A stretch of DNA of 35,834 nucleotides from an uncultured Ruminococcus sp. (lineage in GTDB: Bacteria > Bacillota > Clostridia > RUG12999). A program made the translations under genes and the position numbers. Below are positions 24,287 through 32,974 of this stretch, one piece after another; positions within the stretch are counted from its first letter, which is position 1, and every line of letters starts with the position of its first letter. The stretch covers positions 14,304 to 50,137 of the forward strand of contig CACZWD010000023.1 of the NCBI GenBank assembly GCA_902784805.1, read 5' to 3'. The notes under the pieces were generated by a model that was not told the origin of the DNA, made no database searches, and saw nothing but the letters and a program-made list of their open reading frames with translations.

Positions 24287-25640
24287 AGTTTTTTACAGTT
24301 TCAGTTTTAATTTTACGAATGAAGTGGGCATACAATATACTTTGAAAAATAATACATATAATCCATGTTGCCGGCCACGAAGCGTAGAGAAGAAAAAGGC
24401 TTCTTAAATGCGGAAAAACAAAAAGCACATATGCCATTCTGAGCCCACAGACAGTAATAAGAGAAATAATCATAGGGTGTACCGATTTGCCTATGCCGCG
24501 CATTGCGCCGACAATAACGTCCATAACGCCGCAAAGGAAATATGTCGGAAGTATAATACTGTTCCGATATGCGGCGTAATGTATAACTTGTGAATCAGAG
24601 TTATATATGCTCGCAAGTGTATAGCGAAAAATAAAAAACAACATACCGAGCCCAAAGCCGGTTACGGTAACGCTGATTATGTTAATGATAAGCCCTAAAT
24701 TAAGGCGACGTATTTTCCCCGCACCGTGGTTTTGCCCTGCATATGTTATAATCGCGAGATAATAAGCGTTCATTGCAACATAGATAAACCCTTCCAGACT
24801 CATGCCAACGGAGTTTCCTGCAACAACATCAGAACCAAAAGAGTTTACTGCGGATTGTATAAGAACATTTGAAAGCGAAAAAACCGTAGAATTTATGCCT
24901 GAAGGCAAACCGATTTTTACAATGTTTGAAAGACAGGCGGTGTTAATATGAAGCTTTTTAAAATTAAACCCCGGCATTTCATCAAGTATTGAAAGCGAAG
25001 AAAGAATAAGCAGTGCCGATATGTATTGTGAAACAATTGTTGCAATGGCAACGCCCGTAACATTCATATTAAATTTTATGACAAAAAACAAATTAAGCAC
25101 AACATTTATAATGCCCGAAAAGCTTAAAATATAAAGCGGGCGTTTTGTGTCACCTACGGCGCGTAATATTGAGGCGCCAAAATTATAAAGTACGGTTGCC
25201 GGCATACCGATGAAAATTATTCGCATATATTTTACAGAATACATGATTATATCATTCGGCGTACCCATTGCTGATAAAACAGGAGAAACAATAAATTGAC
25301 CGAAAACAGCGAGAAAAACGCCAATAATAAGGCTTATCAAAACGGAGGTATGCATAACCGCACTAAAACCGTCCGGGTCTTTAGACCCGAAAAAGCGGGA
25401 GGCTATAACGTTTGCGCCAACCGAAAGACCTAAAAACAGATTTATAATAAGACTATTGAAAGTGCCTGTCGCGCCAACAGCAGCAAGGTAAATTTTACCG
25501 GCATATCTTCCAACAATTACAGTGTCAGCAGCGTTATAAAAGAGTTGCAGAATACCCGAAAAAATAAGAGGAAATGTAAAAAGCAAAATTTTCGGCAAAA
25601 TGCTGCCCTCCGTAAAATTTATTTCGTGACCTTTTTTCAT
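24285..25640 (-). CDS. MATE-family efflux transporter
   Basis: 451 residues with about twelve hydrophobic segments. The N-terminal block (ILPKILLFTFPLIFSGILQLFYNAADTVIVGRYAG) is the MATE signature, and the second half repeats the pattern (NIVKIGLPSGINSTVFSLSNVLIQSAVNSFG). These proteins expel drugs or metabolites using Na+ or H+. The substrate is unknown. The start has AAAGGATC and lies 5 nt behind tadA, so it is co-transcribed with it. Whether the pairing has meaning is unclear. Confidence 0.93.
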   Translation of the reverse strand: MKKGHEINFTEGSILPKILLFTFPLIFSGILQLFYNAADTVIVGRYAGKIYLAAVGATGTFNSLIINLFLGLSVGANVIASRFFGSKDPDGFSAVMHTSVLISLIIGVFLAVFGQFIVSPVLSAMGTPNDIIMYSVKYMRIIFIGMPATVLYNFGASILRAVGDTKRPLYILSFSGIINVVLNLFFVIKFNMNVTGVAIATIVSQYISALLILSSLSILDEMPGFNFKKLHINTACLSNIVKIGLPSGINSTVFSLSNVLIQSAVNSFGSDVVAGNSVGMSLEGFIYVAMNAYYLAIITYAGQNHGAGKIRRLNLGLIINIISVTVTGFGLGMLFFIFRYTLASIYNSDSQVIHYAAYRNSIILPTYFLCGVMDVIVGAMRGIGKSVHPMIISLITVCGLRMAYVLFVFPHLRSLFLLYASWPATWIICIIFQSILYAHFIRKIKTETVKN

Positions 25641-25645
25641 TATTA

Positions 25646-26101
25646 TCAGATCCTTTCCCGTTTGCTTTCAAAGAAATCACTCATTAATTTTTTACAATCT
25701 TTTTCAAGAACGCCGCCAGTAAAAAGGACGTTATGGTTATATTTAAAATCGTAGAATAAATTAAAAACCGAGCCAACAGCCCCAAATTTTGGTTCATAGG
25801 CACCAAAAACGCATTTTTTAAGCTTTGCCTGCAAAATCGCACCCGCACACATTGGGCAAGGCTCAAGGGTTACATATATTATGCAGTTATCAAGCCGCCA
25901 TTTTCCGAGTTTTTTGCAGGCAGCGTTAATTGCGGAAATTTCAGCATGACAAAGCGCATTTTTATTGGTTTCACGAAGATTATACGCAGAGGATACGATT
26001 TCATTACCGCATACAACAACAGCCCCTACAGGAATTTCCCCGAGGGCTTTTGCCTTCTGCGCTTCAATTATGGCTTGTTTCATAAAAAAAACATCGTTCA
26101 T
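25646..26101 (-). CDS. tadA: tRNA-specific adenosine deaminase TadA
   Basis: Converts A34 to inosine in tRNA-Arg(ACG). Zinc and proton-shuttle residues are intact: H52 and E54 in CHAEISAIN, C82 and C85 in LEPCPMCAGAI. The N-terminus (MKQAIIEAQKAKALGEIPVGAVVV) and VFGAYEPKFGAVGSVFNL are typical. 151 residues is normal. It has its own promoter (26121-26149). Confidence 0.95.
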   Translation of the reverse strand: MNDVFFMKQAIIEAQKAKALGEIPVGAVVVCGNEIVSSAYNLRETNKNALCHAEISAINAACKKLGKWRLDNCIIYVTLEPCPMCAGAILQAKLKKCVFGAYEPKFGAVGSVFNLFYDFKYNHNVLFTGGVLEKDCKKLMSDFFESKRERI

Positions 26102-26120
26102 ATTTTTAACCTCTCATATT

Positions 26121-26149
26121 ATTATAATATAAATATAAAATTAATGCAA
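26121..26149 (-). promoter_or_regulatory. Promoter of tadA
   Basis: On the minus strand: TTGCAT (26144-26149), 17-nt spacer, TATAAT (26121-26126). Confidence 0.7.
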
Positions 26150-26184
26150 GCAAAAAAAACAATTTATTTACTTTTTTATCAAAA

Positions 26185-26211
26185 ATCGGAACAAGCGTAA
26201 CTTGTTCCGAT
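26185..26211. repeat. Hairpin upstream of tadA
   Basis: ATCGGAACAAG / CTTGTTCCGAT, an 11-bp perfect stem with loop CGTAA. It has no T run after it on the plus strand and only a broken one on the minus strand. It might end transcription from the small gene at 26361, or be the end of an RNA; its role is open. Confidence 0.6.
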
Positions 26212-26326
26212 ATGAAAAAGCTAAACGGGTTATATGCACTTTACAAAAACTGAATTAAATATGATTGTTTCTAACGTAAGTTAACCGTATAAGTTTTACA
26301 GTAATTGCTTTTTTGATAATATTTTG

Positions 26327-26354
26327 GGCGCGGTTTTTAGCTAAAAACCGCGCC
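26327..26354. terminator. Perfect GC-rich palindrome after the 55-residue gene
   Basis: GGCGCGGTTTTTAG and its exact complement form an uninterrupted 14-bp inverted repeat with no spacer. It lies 6 nt after the stop of the small minus-strand gene and is its probable terminator, although no T run follows. Confidence 0.6.
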
Positions 26355-26360
26355 ACAGTT

Positions 26361-26528
26361 TTAAAGATATTTTTCTGCCCAGCTTTTCATTTGCTTTTCC
26401 GTTGTTATTGAATCGTTGTGCTCATTTATTTTTTCCCTTATATCCTGTGACAGACTTGAAAAATAATCATAAGCACTTTTACTTTCCGCAAGAAGTTCCT
26501 GCAAATTACTATACTTTTTTTCTGACAT
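26361..26528 (-). CDS. Small conserved-looking 55-residue protein
   Basis: The protein begins MSEKKYSNLQELLAESKSAY and ends TTEKQMKSWAEKYL. It is preceded by GAAAGGA. The composition (charged, amphipathic helices, YDYFSSLSQDIREKI) is that of a real soluble protein and resembles short clostridial proteins I recall with an NLQELL...Y-FSSLP pattern. No function is known. It lies 57 nt after the membrane-anchored protein gene and 259 nt before tadA, and has a palindromic terminator. Confidence 0.72.
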   Translation of the reverse strand: MSEKKYSNLQELLAESKSAYDYFSSLSQDIREKINEHNDSITTEKQMKSWAEKYL

Positions 26529-26585
26529 AATTAATTTTTTCCTTTCTTTTTAAAGTCAAAATTAATTATACCCATTTTTTGTTTT

Positions 26586-27128
26586 TTAATACATATCTGC
26601 CGCGAAGCATCTATCAATTGAACGGTCATATTCGTAAATTGTGCAGATTTTCCACTCGTCGTCAATTTTTACAAGCCATAAATTTACTTTAAAAACGTCT
26701 TTACCTGTCGATTTATTGCGAAGCCGTATATTATATCTTTCGGCTTCGCTTATTTCGGTGTTGTAATTTTTCTCATGTTCCATGCGCCGGCGATAAACAT
26801 TATTAATTTTTTTAAGCGTATTTTCATCTGCTTTTTTTACGTTTTTTATGTAATATGAATAATTTGTACTCATAAGCGGTTTACTTTTATACTGTGCAAA
26901 GATTTCGCATGTATCGTTATTTTTTAAAATTGCCGACACATCAAGAAGTTCGTATTGCGACCTGATATCATCATCAATATATGCCTTCACGTATTGTTCC
27001 GTAACCATTTCTGTGTCGACTGTCTTTCTGCCGCTGTTATTAAAAAAAATTAGTAACACAACTAAAGCCGCAAGAACAATAATTACGGCTGCAATAAAAA
27101 AAATAATTTTGTTTTTAGTTTTATCCAT
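26586..27128 (-). CDS. Membrane-anchored extracytoplasmic protein of unknown function
   Basis: 180 residues. One N-terminal membrane helix (KIIFFIAAVIIVLAALVVLLIFF, residues 7-29) is followed by an outside domain. That domain starts VDTEMVTEQYVKAYIDDDIRSQYELLDVSAIL and ends KVNLWLVKIDDEWKICTIYEYD. This is the outline of an NTF2-like/DUF4829-type domain as in many Firmicutes lipoproteins. No Cys lipobox is present. AAAGGA precedes the ATG. It lies directly behind the veg terminator with only 60 nt between the genes. Confidence 0.78.
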   Translation of the reverse strand: MDKTKNKIIFFIAAVIIVLAALVVLLIFFNNSGRKTVDTEMVTEQYVKAYIDDDIRSQYELLDVSAILKNNDTCEIFAQYKSKPLMSTNYSYYIKNVKKADENTLKKINNVYRRRMEHEKNYNTEISEAERYNIRLRNKSTGKDVFKVNLWLVKIDDEWKICTIYEYDRSIDRCFAADMY

Positions 27129-27150
27129 AACGATCCTTTCGTTTAATAAA

Positions 27151-27176
27151 GAAAAAGCAGAAGGTTTCCCTTCTGC
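27151..27176 (-). terminator. Terminator of veg
   Basis: Minus strand: GCAGAAGG / CCTTCTGC with a GAAA loop, then TTTTTC. It is 12 nt after the veg stop. Confidence 0.85.
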
Positions 27177-27188
27177 CTGTAAAAAATT

Positions 27189-27437
27189 TTACTGTTTATA
27201 AAGAGCAACCTGCACATTATGGGTTAAAACGTCTATGTAGCTGTATGAAATTCTGCTGACTTCTTTATTTGCCGACTGGGGATTTTCATATTTCACAACA
27301 AATACGTTAGGATATGATTCCTCAATTACGCCCTTACATACCGCGAAACGGTTACGCCCTTCCTTGCTGGTTACTTTAACTTTTCTGCCGATATTATCTT
27401 CAATACTCTTTTTTATACTTTCAACCATAGCCTGCAT
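27189..27437 (-). CDS. veg: Veg family protein
   Basis: An 82-residue beta-rich protein of the Veg/DUF1021 family: VESIKKSIEDNIGRKVKVTSKEGRNRF, VIEESYPNVFVVKY and RISYSYIDVLTHNVQVAL. In Bacillus subtilis, Veg is a highly expressed small protein that stimulates biofilm formation. Its promoter here is an ideal sigma-A sequence, in line with strong expression, and GGAGG precedes the start. Confidence 0.93.
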   Translation of the reverse strand: MQAMVESIKKSIEDNIGRKVKVTSKEGRNRFAVCKGVIEESYPNVFVVKYENPQSANKEVSRISYSYIDVLTHNVQVALYKQ

Positions 27438-27524
27438 AACAAAACAACCTCCATACTATATAATGTGGATTATGCGATATGTCCGTGGTTTAATCGCACT
27501 ATCAAATGTAATCAATATGTAATA

Positions 27525-27553
27525 ATTATAACACAATATGTTGTATTTGTCAA
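27525..27553 (-). promoter_or_regulatory. Consensus promoter of veg
   Basis: Minus strand: TTGACA (27548-27553), 17-nt spacer, TATAAT (27525-27530), both perfect. The leader is about 80 nt. Confidence 0.92.
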
Positions 27554-27682
27554 TAGTTTTTTTTACAAATATTGTATTTTTTAACAAAAAAATAATATTT
27601 TATGTAATATTTTTGTAATTATACCATAAATAATCGATTATAAGAAACACAAGATATTGTAAATAATAAAATAAAAAAGGAC

Positions 27683-28903
27683 TTGATTAAAATAAACTGT
27701 AAAATAAGAAAAAAATTATTGACTCTTTTTTTAGGACTTTGTTTTTATACGGCTTACGGGGGTATAATATACTCGTATATTCCGTCGCAGATTGTTTCCG
27801 TTGAGGGAGAGGAGCTTAAAAACCGTATGTTTGCACCGTGTCCGGTGGGTTCTTCTGTAACGGTACTGAGTAATACTGAAAACGGAAGAAAATTTGCCTC
27901 GGAAAGCGAATGTGTAATTAAGCTGTGCGGTATTTTGCCTCTTAAAACAGTACCTCTTAAAACTATGCCCGCAATGAGTGTTGTGACGGGGGGAAATGTT
28001 ATCGGAATAAATCTTTTTACCGAAGGGGTACTTGTTATATCGACAGACAGCTTTGGCGGCAGTGACGGCAGACAGCACAGTCCCGCTTTAAACAGCGGAA
28101 TAAAGCCGGGCGATGTTATTGTTTCCGTTGACGACAATCCCGTAACTTCAAGCGAAGAGCTTAGGAAACTTGTGAACAGCGGTAAAAAAAGAATAAAGCT
28201 TGTGATAATTCGTGGCGGAGAAAAGCAGGAAATTTTTATGCAGCCGGAATATGATACACTTTCGGGCAGCAATAAGCTTGGTCTTTGGGTGCGTGACTCC
28301 GCCGCAGGAATAGGTACGCTTACCTTTTACAGAAAAGATAACAACAAATATGCCGCGCTCGGTCATGGACTTTCTGATGCGAACACGGGCGATATTTATA
28401 AAATTTCAGGCGGTGAAATTACAAACGCGTCGGTACTGTCGATTGAAAAAGGTAAAAGGGGAGCGCCCGGCGAGCTTAAAGGCATACTTCCTGCAGACAC
28501 AAAGCCTCTCGGCAGTATCGCTGTAAACTCACCAAACGGAATAAGCGGCACGCTTTTTCAGGATGATTTTATATCAGGTGATATGTGCCGTATTGCTCCG
28601 AGAAGTGAGGTGAAATGCGGAGACGCTTATATTCTCTCGTGTATTGACGGAAATTCTGTTGAGCGCTTTTCGATTGAAATACAGCGTATCGTAACAACCG
28701 GGGACGGCGCGTCAAAAGATATGCTTTTGCATGTTACTGATAAAAACCTTATTGAAAGGACGGGCGGCATTGTTCAGGGCATGAGCGGCAGCCCGATAAT
28801 TCAGAACGGTAAGCTTGTCGGTGCCGTCACTCACGTTTTAATTAATGACCCCACACGGGGATTCGGGATTTTTATTGATAAAATGTTTGATGAAACGGAT
28901 TAG
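27683..28903 (+). CDS. spoIVB: SpoIVB peptidase (stage IV sporulation protein B)
   Basis: A serine peptidase secreted from the forespore that activates the SpoIVFB-dependent processing of pro-sigma-K. A signal-anchor (KKLLTLFLGLCFYTAYGGIIY) is followed by a PDZ domain (NSGIKPGDVIVSVDDNPVTSSEEL). The S55 peptidase domain has GHGLSD (catalytic His) and GGIVQGMSGSPIIQ (catalytic Ser). 406 residues is near normal. Start choice is unclear: no ATG or GTG is in frame upstream of the signal-anchor, and the TTG at 27683 lies one base after AAGGA, unusually close. ATT 27686 or ATA 27692 would fit the spacing better. No sigma-F/G promoter stands out. Confidence 0.92.
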   Translation: MIKINCKIRKKLLTLFLGLCFYTAYGGIIYSYIPSQIVSVEGEELKNRMFAPCPVGSSVTVLSNTENGRKFASESECVIKLCGILPLKTVPLKTMPAMSVVTGGNVIGINLFTEGVLVISTDSFGGSDGRQHSPALNSGIKPGDVIVSVDDNPVTSSEELRKLVNSGKKRIKLVIIRGGEKQEIFMQPEYDTLSGSNKLGLWVRDSAAGIGTLTFYRKDNNKYAALGHGLSDANTGDIYKISGGEITNASVLSIEKGKRGAPGELKGILPADTKPLGSIAVNSPNGISGTLFQDDFISGDMCRIAPRSEVKCGDAYILSCIDGNSVERFSIEIQRIVTTGDGASKDMLLHVTDKNLIERTGGIVQGMSGSPIIQNGKLVGAVTHVLINDPTRGFGIFIDKMFDETD

Positions 28904-28920
28904 GCAAAAAGAAATTTTTA

Positions 28921-28959
28921 AAAGGGACTGTGAAAAAATCATTTTGTCACAGTCCCTTT
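28921..28959. terminator. Terminator between spoIVB and the AI-2E-family gene
   Basis: AAAGGGACTGTGA / TCACAGTCCCTTT (13 bp, perfect) with a 13-nt loop that can extend the stem. T-rich sequence follows on the minus strand; the plus strand has a short T run. Confidence 0.85.
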
Positions 28960-29008
28960 ACGTCTGATTTAACGGGGGTATAAAATTTATCACAGACTCT
29001 GAAGCCTT

Positions 29009-30100
29009 TTAATTTCCATCTATTTTTCCATCCTCCAAATAGTCATCAGCAATCATTTTTATTGTTGCCATTATCGGAACTGCCGTAAGCATACCAACAA
29101 AGCCGAACAAATCACCGAAAACGGTAACAGCAACAAGAACAAGTAGTGGTTTAAGCCCTGTAGATCCTCCGATAACCTTAGGCTGAATGAGATATCCGTC
29201 AATAAGATACACAACGCCTAAAAATATCATAACCGAAACAACACGCCATATTCCGCCCGATATAAGGCTTATAAGAGCAATTATAACGGTTGCGATAATA
29301 GGTCCAAAAAATGGAATCATATTTCCAATCATCGTAATAAAGCCAAGTAAAACGGCATAAGGCACGTTGAGAATTGAAAAACCGATAAAGCATATTATGC
29401 CGACAACCAGACCGTCAACAGCAAGCCCCGAAAGATAGGAATAAAAAATCGTTATTATTTTTTTTACATAAAGAGTAAGCGTTGAAAGCCCTTCTCCGAA
29501 CATAACTTTTTTTGCTCTTTTTATATAACGCATAATTCCGTCTTTTTCAAGAATTATATATATTGATATTACAATGCTTACAAATACTGAAATAAACGAA
29601 TTAGCGATACCGCTTATTATACCGATATATTTGTTTATCTGCGACATATTAAAATATTCGGACACCTTGTCGTCAACCATTGTGGTAAAGCTTAAATTTT
29701 TAAGATAATCATTGCTTTTCACAAAATTCTCGATTTTGCCGATATATTTCGGCGCGTTATAAACAAGCTCCTCAATGTTTTTGTAAAGCTTAGGCACAAA
29801 GTATGTTACGGTAAGTCCAATCAGAAGAAATATCAGAAGATATAAAAGCAGTGTACCTATAACCTTTGAATTTTCACGTATAAAAGGAATTTTAACCTTT
29901 TTCATAAGCCCCTGCATTTTTTTTGCGGGAATATACAGTAAAAAAGCTATGGCGGCACCGAGAATACACGGAAAGAGAATGCTCATAAACTTTCCCAGGA
30001 GAGCCGTAATTTCACTGAAATTATCCATAAGCTTATAAATAAGTATAAGAGCTGTTCCGGTAAGAACAATTTTTACCCATTTGTTTTCTATACGCTTCAT
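29009..30100 (-). CDS. AI-2E family transporter
   Basis: 363 residues, about seven or eight membrane helices, PF01594-like. An N-terminal pair of helices (VLTGTALILIYKLMDN, MSILFPCILGAAIAFLLYIP) is followed by a soluble region (residues 110-160). The conserved C-terminal block is GFITMIGNMIPFFGPIIATVIIALI and GYLIQPKVIGGSTGLKPLLVLVAVTVFGDLFGFVGMLTAVPI. Members move AI-2, sporulation signals or Na+/H+. Substrate here is unknown. The start has GAGGAG. It lies 56 nt after rhaB on the same strand, with a palindrome in the gap. Confidence 0.9.
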   Translation of the reverse strand: MKRIENKWVKIVLTGTALILIYKLMDNFSEITALLGKFMSILFPCILGAAIAFLLYIPAKKMQGLMKKVKIPFIRENSKVIGTLLLYLLIFLLIGLTVTYFVPKLYKNIEELVYNAPKYIGKIENFVKSNDYLKNLSFTTMVDDKVSEYFNMSQINKYIGIISGIANSFISVFVSIVISIYIILEKDGIMRYIKRAKKVMFGEGLSTLTLYVKKIITIFYSYLSGLAVDGLVVGIICFIGFSILNVPYAVLLGFITMIGNMIPFFGPIIATVIIALISLISGGIWRVVSVMIFLGVVYLIDGYLIQPKVIGGSTGLKPLLVLVAVTVFGDLFGFVGMLTAVPIMATIKMIADDYLEDGKIDGN

Positions 30101-30121
30101 TTAGTATCTCCTCTTTACAAT

Positions 30122-30141
30122 GTAAAATACTTTTATTTTAC
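30122..30141. repeat. Palindrome between rhaB and the AI-2E-family gene
   Basis: GTAAAATA, 4-nt spacer, TATTTTAC (8-bp perfect arms). It could be an operator for the AI-2E-family gene or a weak AT-rich terminator of rhaB. Confidence 0.4.
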
Positions 30142-30156
30142 GCGCCAATAAAAAAA

Positions 30157-31647
30157 TTATGACATTTTTGCAATATTTTTAAACTTATTATATGCGGCTT
30201 TCCATTCCTCGCCGTCTTCGGGCTCATAAACTTTAACAGGGAAGGAGTTTTTGATTATCTGTCTCGCCTCTTTAAGGTCTTTTATTTTGCCGAGAGCAAT
30301 AAGCTGCATTATGGCATTTCCCGTACTCGTTGCTTCAACGGGACCGGCAATAACGGGTCTGCCGCTTGCGTTTGCGGTAAATTTGCAGACCATACTGTCC
30401 TTGATGCCGCCGCCGACCATATGAATTTTGTTGATTTTTCTGCCTAAGGTTTCTTCCATACCGTCAACCGACATAGCAATTTTAAAAGCAAGACTCTGCG
30501 CCGCACAGCGAATTACGTCGCCGGGGGTTTCGGGAACGGTCTGTCCCGTTTTTTCGCAAAATTCTTTTATTCGCTTCGGCATATTTCCCGGAACGCCGAA
30601 AGCGCTGTAATCAGGGTCTATAAGGCTCGCAAAAGGCTTTGCCTGCCATGCCTGCTGTTCAAGGTCGTTAAACGAATAGTCCTTGCCTTCTCTTTGCCAC
30701 TGCCTGCGGCTTTCCTGGATTATCCAAAGCCCCATTATATTGCGAAGAAAGCGGATTTTATTTCCGACACCGCCTTCGTTTGTGAAGTTAAATTTCATAG
30801 CGGTTTCGTTAATAAGCGGCTTATCGTTTTCAACGCCGAGAAGCGCCCATGTACCGCTTGAAATATAAACATAATCATCACCTTCCGTTACCGGCACGCT
30901 TGCGACAGCCGAAGCGGTATCGTGAGCGCCGACCGCGATAACGGGTATTTTGGGACAACCGAGCTCCTCGCAGATTTCATCGGAAAGAGTACCTATAACC
31001 GTACCCGGCATTATTATATCTCCGAAAATTTTTTCGGGCAAGCCGACTTTTTTAATAAGCTCGCCGCACCAATTTTTTGTATAAGGGTCAAGAAGCTGAG
31101 AGGTCGAAGCCATTGTATATTCATTTTTCATAACGCCCGTTAAGAAATAATTAAAAATATCGGGAGCGAAAAGGACTTTATCTGCCGCATCGAGCGTAGG
31201 GTCGCCTTCAAGAAGCGATGAATACATCTGATAAAGGCTGTTAAGCTCCGCAAATTGAATACCCGTTTTGTTATAAATATATTCTTTGCCTCCGAGCTTT
31301 CCGGCAAGTTTATCAATAAGCCCCTGCGTCCTGGTATCTCTGTAATGATGCGGATTTCCGAGCATTTTACCGTTTTTGTCAAAAAAAGCGTAGTCAACAC
31401 CCCAGGTATCGATTCCTATTGCGCTTATATCACCGTTGCCCGAATTTATACATTTTAATATGCCTTGCTTAACTTCAAAAAACAGTCTTAAAAAATCCCA
31501 GTACATAGAACCCCCGACCGTTACAGGGTCATTTGAAAAACGGTGAATTTCATCAATAGTAAGCTTTTCACCGTCATACTCAAAAAGCATTGCTCTGCCG
31601 CTTGAAGCGCCGAAGTCAAACGCGAGGACTTTTGTTTTTTCCGTCAT
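30157..31647 (-). CDS. rhaB: Rhamnulokinase
   Basis: Phosphorylates L-rhamnulose to rhamnulose-1-phosphate. FGGY-family kinase of 496 residues. The N-terminal ATP-binding Asp is in LAFDFGASSGRAMLF; GIDTWGVDYAFFD, NPHHYRDTRTQG and the C-terminal VGAHDTASAV, SSGTWALLG and GGGIKDSMVCKFTANASGRPVIAGPVE match rhamnulokinases. I use the ATG at 31647, with GGAGGG upstream; earlier in-frame codons are leader sequence. There is no rhamnose isomerase or aldolase nearby, so the pathway partners lie elsewhere or the gene is an orphan. Confidence 0.93.
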   Translation of the reverse strand: MTEKTKVLAFDFGASSGRAMLFEYDGEKLTIDEIHRFSNDPVTVGGSMYWDFLRLFFEVKQGILKCINSGNGDISAIGIDTWGVDYAFFDKNGKMLGNPHHYRDTRTQGLIDKLAGKLGGKEYIYNKTGIQFAELNSLYQMYSSLLEGDPTLDAADKVLFAPDIFNYFLTGVMKNEYTMASTSQLLDPYTKNWCGELIKKVGLPEKIFGDIIMPGTVIGTLSDEICEELGCPKIPVIAVGAHDTASAVASVPVTEGDDYVYISSGTWALLGVENDKPLINETAMKFNFTNEGGVGNKIRFLRNIMGLWIIQESRRQWQREGKDYSFNDLEQQAWQAKPFASLIDPDYSAFGVPGNMPKRIKEFCEKTGQTVPETPGDVIRCAAQSLAFKIAMSVDGMEETLGRKINKIHMVGGGIKDSMVCKFTANASGRPVIAGPVEATSTGNAIMQLIALGKIKDLKEARQIIKNSFPVKVYEPEDGEEWKAAYNKFKNIAKMS

Positions 31648-31698
31648 AGTAATCCCTCCAAAAGTAAATAATGTAAATTTTACCTGACCTTTTCTTAT

Positions 31699-31727
31699 AG
31701 TATAACACAAATGAAAGAGTTTTTCAA
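31699..31727 (-). promoter_or_regulatory. Promoter of rhaB
   Basis: Minus strand: TTGAAA (31722-31727), 17-nt spacer, TATACT (31699-31704). It is divergent from the SLH promoter with only 23 nt between the two -35 boxes. Confidence 0.78.
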
Positions 31728-31750
31728 CAGAAAAACAAAATTTTTGTGTA

Positions 31751-31779
31751 TTGACAAAGGGCGCTGTTTATTTTATAAT
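31751..31779 (+). promoter_or_regulatory. Consensus promoter of the second SLH gene
   Basis: TTGACA (31751-31756), 17-nt spacer, TATAAT (31774-31779), perfect. Confidence 0.92.
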
Positions 31780-31813
31780 ATATATGTATATATAACGTAA
31801 ACGGAGAATAAAA

Positions 31814-32956
31814 ATGAAAAAATTTAAAGCAGTAATTTTACTTATAATTATTAGCATGATCATACCGTGCTGCGGCGTAAACGCCGAGGTTTTCAGTGAC
31901 CTTTCGGGGCATTGGGCAAGGCAATCAATAGAAGCTGCTGCGTCGCTTGGTCTTATAAACGGTTTTCCGGACGGTTCCTTCGCTCCCGATGAGCCTATAA
32001 CCCTTTCTGAGCTTCTTTCAATGCTTGTTCCGCTTGTTACGGGTGAAAGACCGGAAATAAGCGATAATGAGGATTGGTATATACCTTACGCGCAGACGGC
32101 TTTTGAATGCGGAATTTTGAAAAGCTTTACGCATAATGAGCTGGAGGGCTTTTACGAAACACCCGCTATAAGGATTTTGGCAAACGTGCTTTTCGCAAAT
32201 TCTCTTGAAGCTCTCGGGCTTACAGTGCCTCGGGAAATGACGGCGGAGATAACTTCAAAGGCGCGTCTCGGGCTTGCTTCTTATGTTGACGCGTATGATA
32301 TATTTAATGATACGTATATTGTATCTACTTATATCTGTATAGCCCACGGTATAGTTTATGGAAATGAAAAACGAGAGCTTATGCCGTACTCATTTATGAC
32401 CCGTGCGGAAGCGGTCGCAATGCTTCTGCGGCTGAAAAATCATCAGGTGCAGCGTAAAAACGGTATGAATTATGTTGACCCGTTTTCCTATTGGGATTAC
32501 AGCTTTACCTGCATAAGGACTTCGGGCGGACAGCTTTTCCCTGTTGAGGACGCGGGCAGACCGGTTATAAAGGATAACGGAATTGTTTATCTTACTTTAA
32601 ACGGCATTTTAAAAGTGCTTGAAGCATATGAAACAGATTTTGATATTTTTCCTGTTTCGGGCGGGGATGTTTATGAAGGATATTTTATAAACTACGCAAA
32701 AATCCCCTCCGCCGATTATTATTCATATACCGATACCGAAGGCGGCATTTACGGATATTCAAATTCATATAACGGTTATATATGCGATATTTACGGCAAG
32801 AAGTTTGAGTTTTCATGTGCTGCCGACACGGACAGCGGTATGGTTATAAGAGGCGTGCCTATGCTGCCCGTAAGTGATGTTATGGATTATTTCGGCATAA
32901 AATATAAAAAAATAACATCTTCACTTGCAAAAGCGAGCGTTGTAGTTGAATTTTAG
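31814..32956 (+). CDS. SLH-domain protein with C-terminal stalk-like domain
   Basis: A secreted wall protein of 380 residues. A signal peptide (KKFKAVILLIIISMIIPCCGVNA) is followed by SLH repeats: VFSDLSGHWARQSIEAAASLGLINGFPDG (1), WYIPYAQTAFECGIL (2, degenerate) and IVSTYICIAHGIVYGNEKRELMP with FMTRAEAVAMLLRL (3). The C-terminal 90 residues end GVPMLPVSDVMDYFGIKYKKITSSLAKASVVVEF, like a copper-amine-oxidase-N or stalk domain. It is the first gene of a probable unit with the carboxypeptidase gene 18 nt downstream. Confidence 0.87.
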   Translation: MKKFKAVILLIIISMIIPCCGVNAEVFSDLSGHWARQSIEAAASLGLINGFPDGSFAPDEPITLSELLSMLVPLVTGERPEISDNEDWYIPYAQTAFECGILKSFTHNELEGFYETPAIRILANVLFANSLEALGLTVPREMTAEITSKARLGLASYVDAYDIFNDTYIVSTYICIAHGIVYGNEKRELMPYSFMTRAEAVAMLLRLKNHQVQRKNGMNYVDPFSYWDYSFTCIRTSGGQLFPVEDAGRPVIKDNGIVYLTLNGILKVLEAYETDFDIFPVSGGDVYEGYFINYAKIPSADYYSYTDTEGGIYGYSNSYNGYICDIYGKKFEFSCAADTDSGMVIRGVPMLPVSDVMDYFGIKYKKITSSLAKASVVVEF

Positions 32957-32974
32957 ATTGAAAGGAAAAATGCC

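Noticed and set aside
26212..26326. Small RNA gene between the two hairpins
   Set aside because: Only an AT-rich sequence with a weak promoter-like pair; without transcript data it is not supportable.
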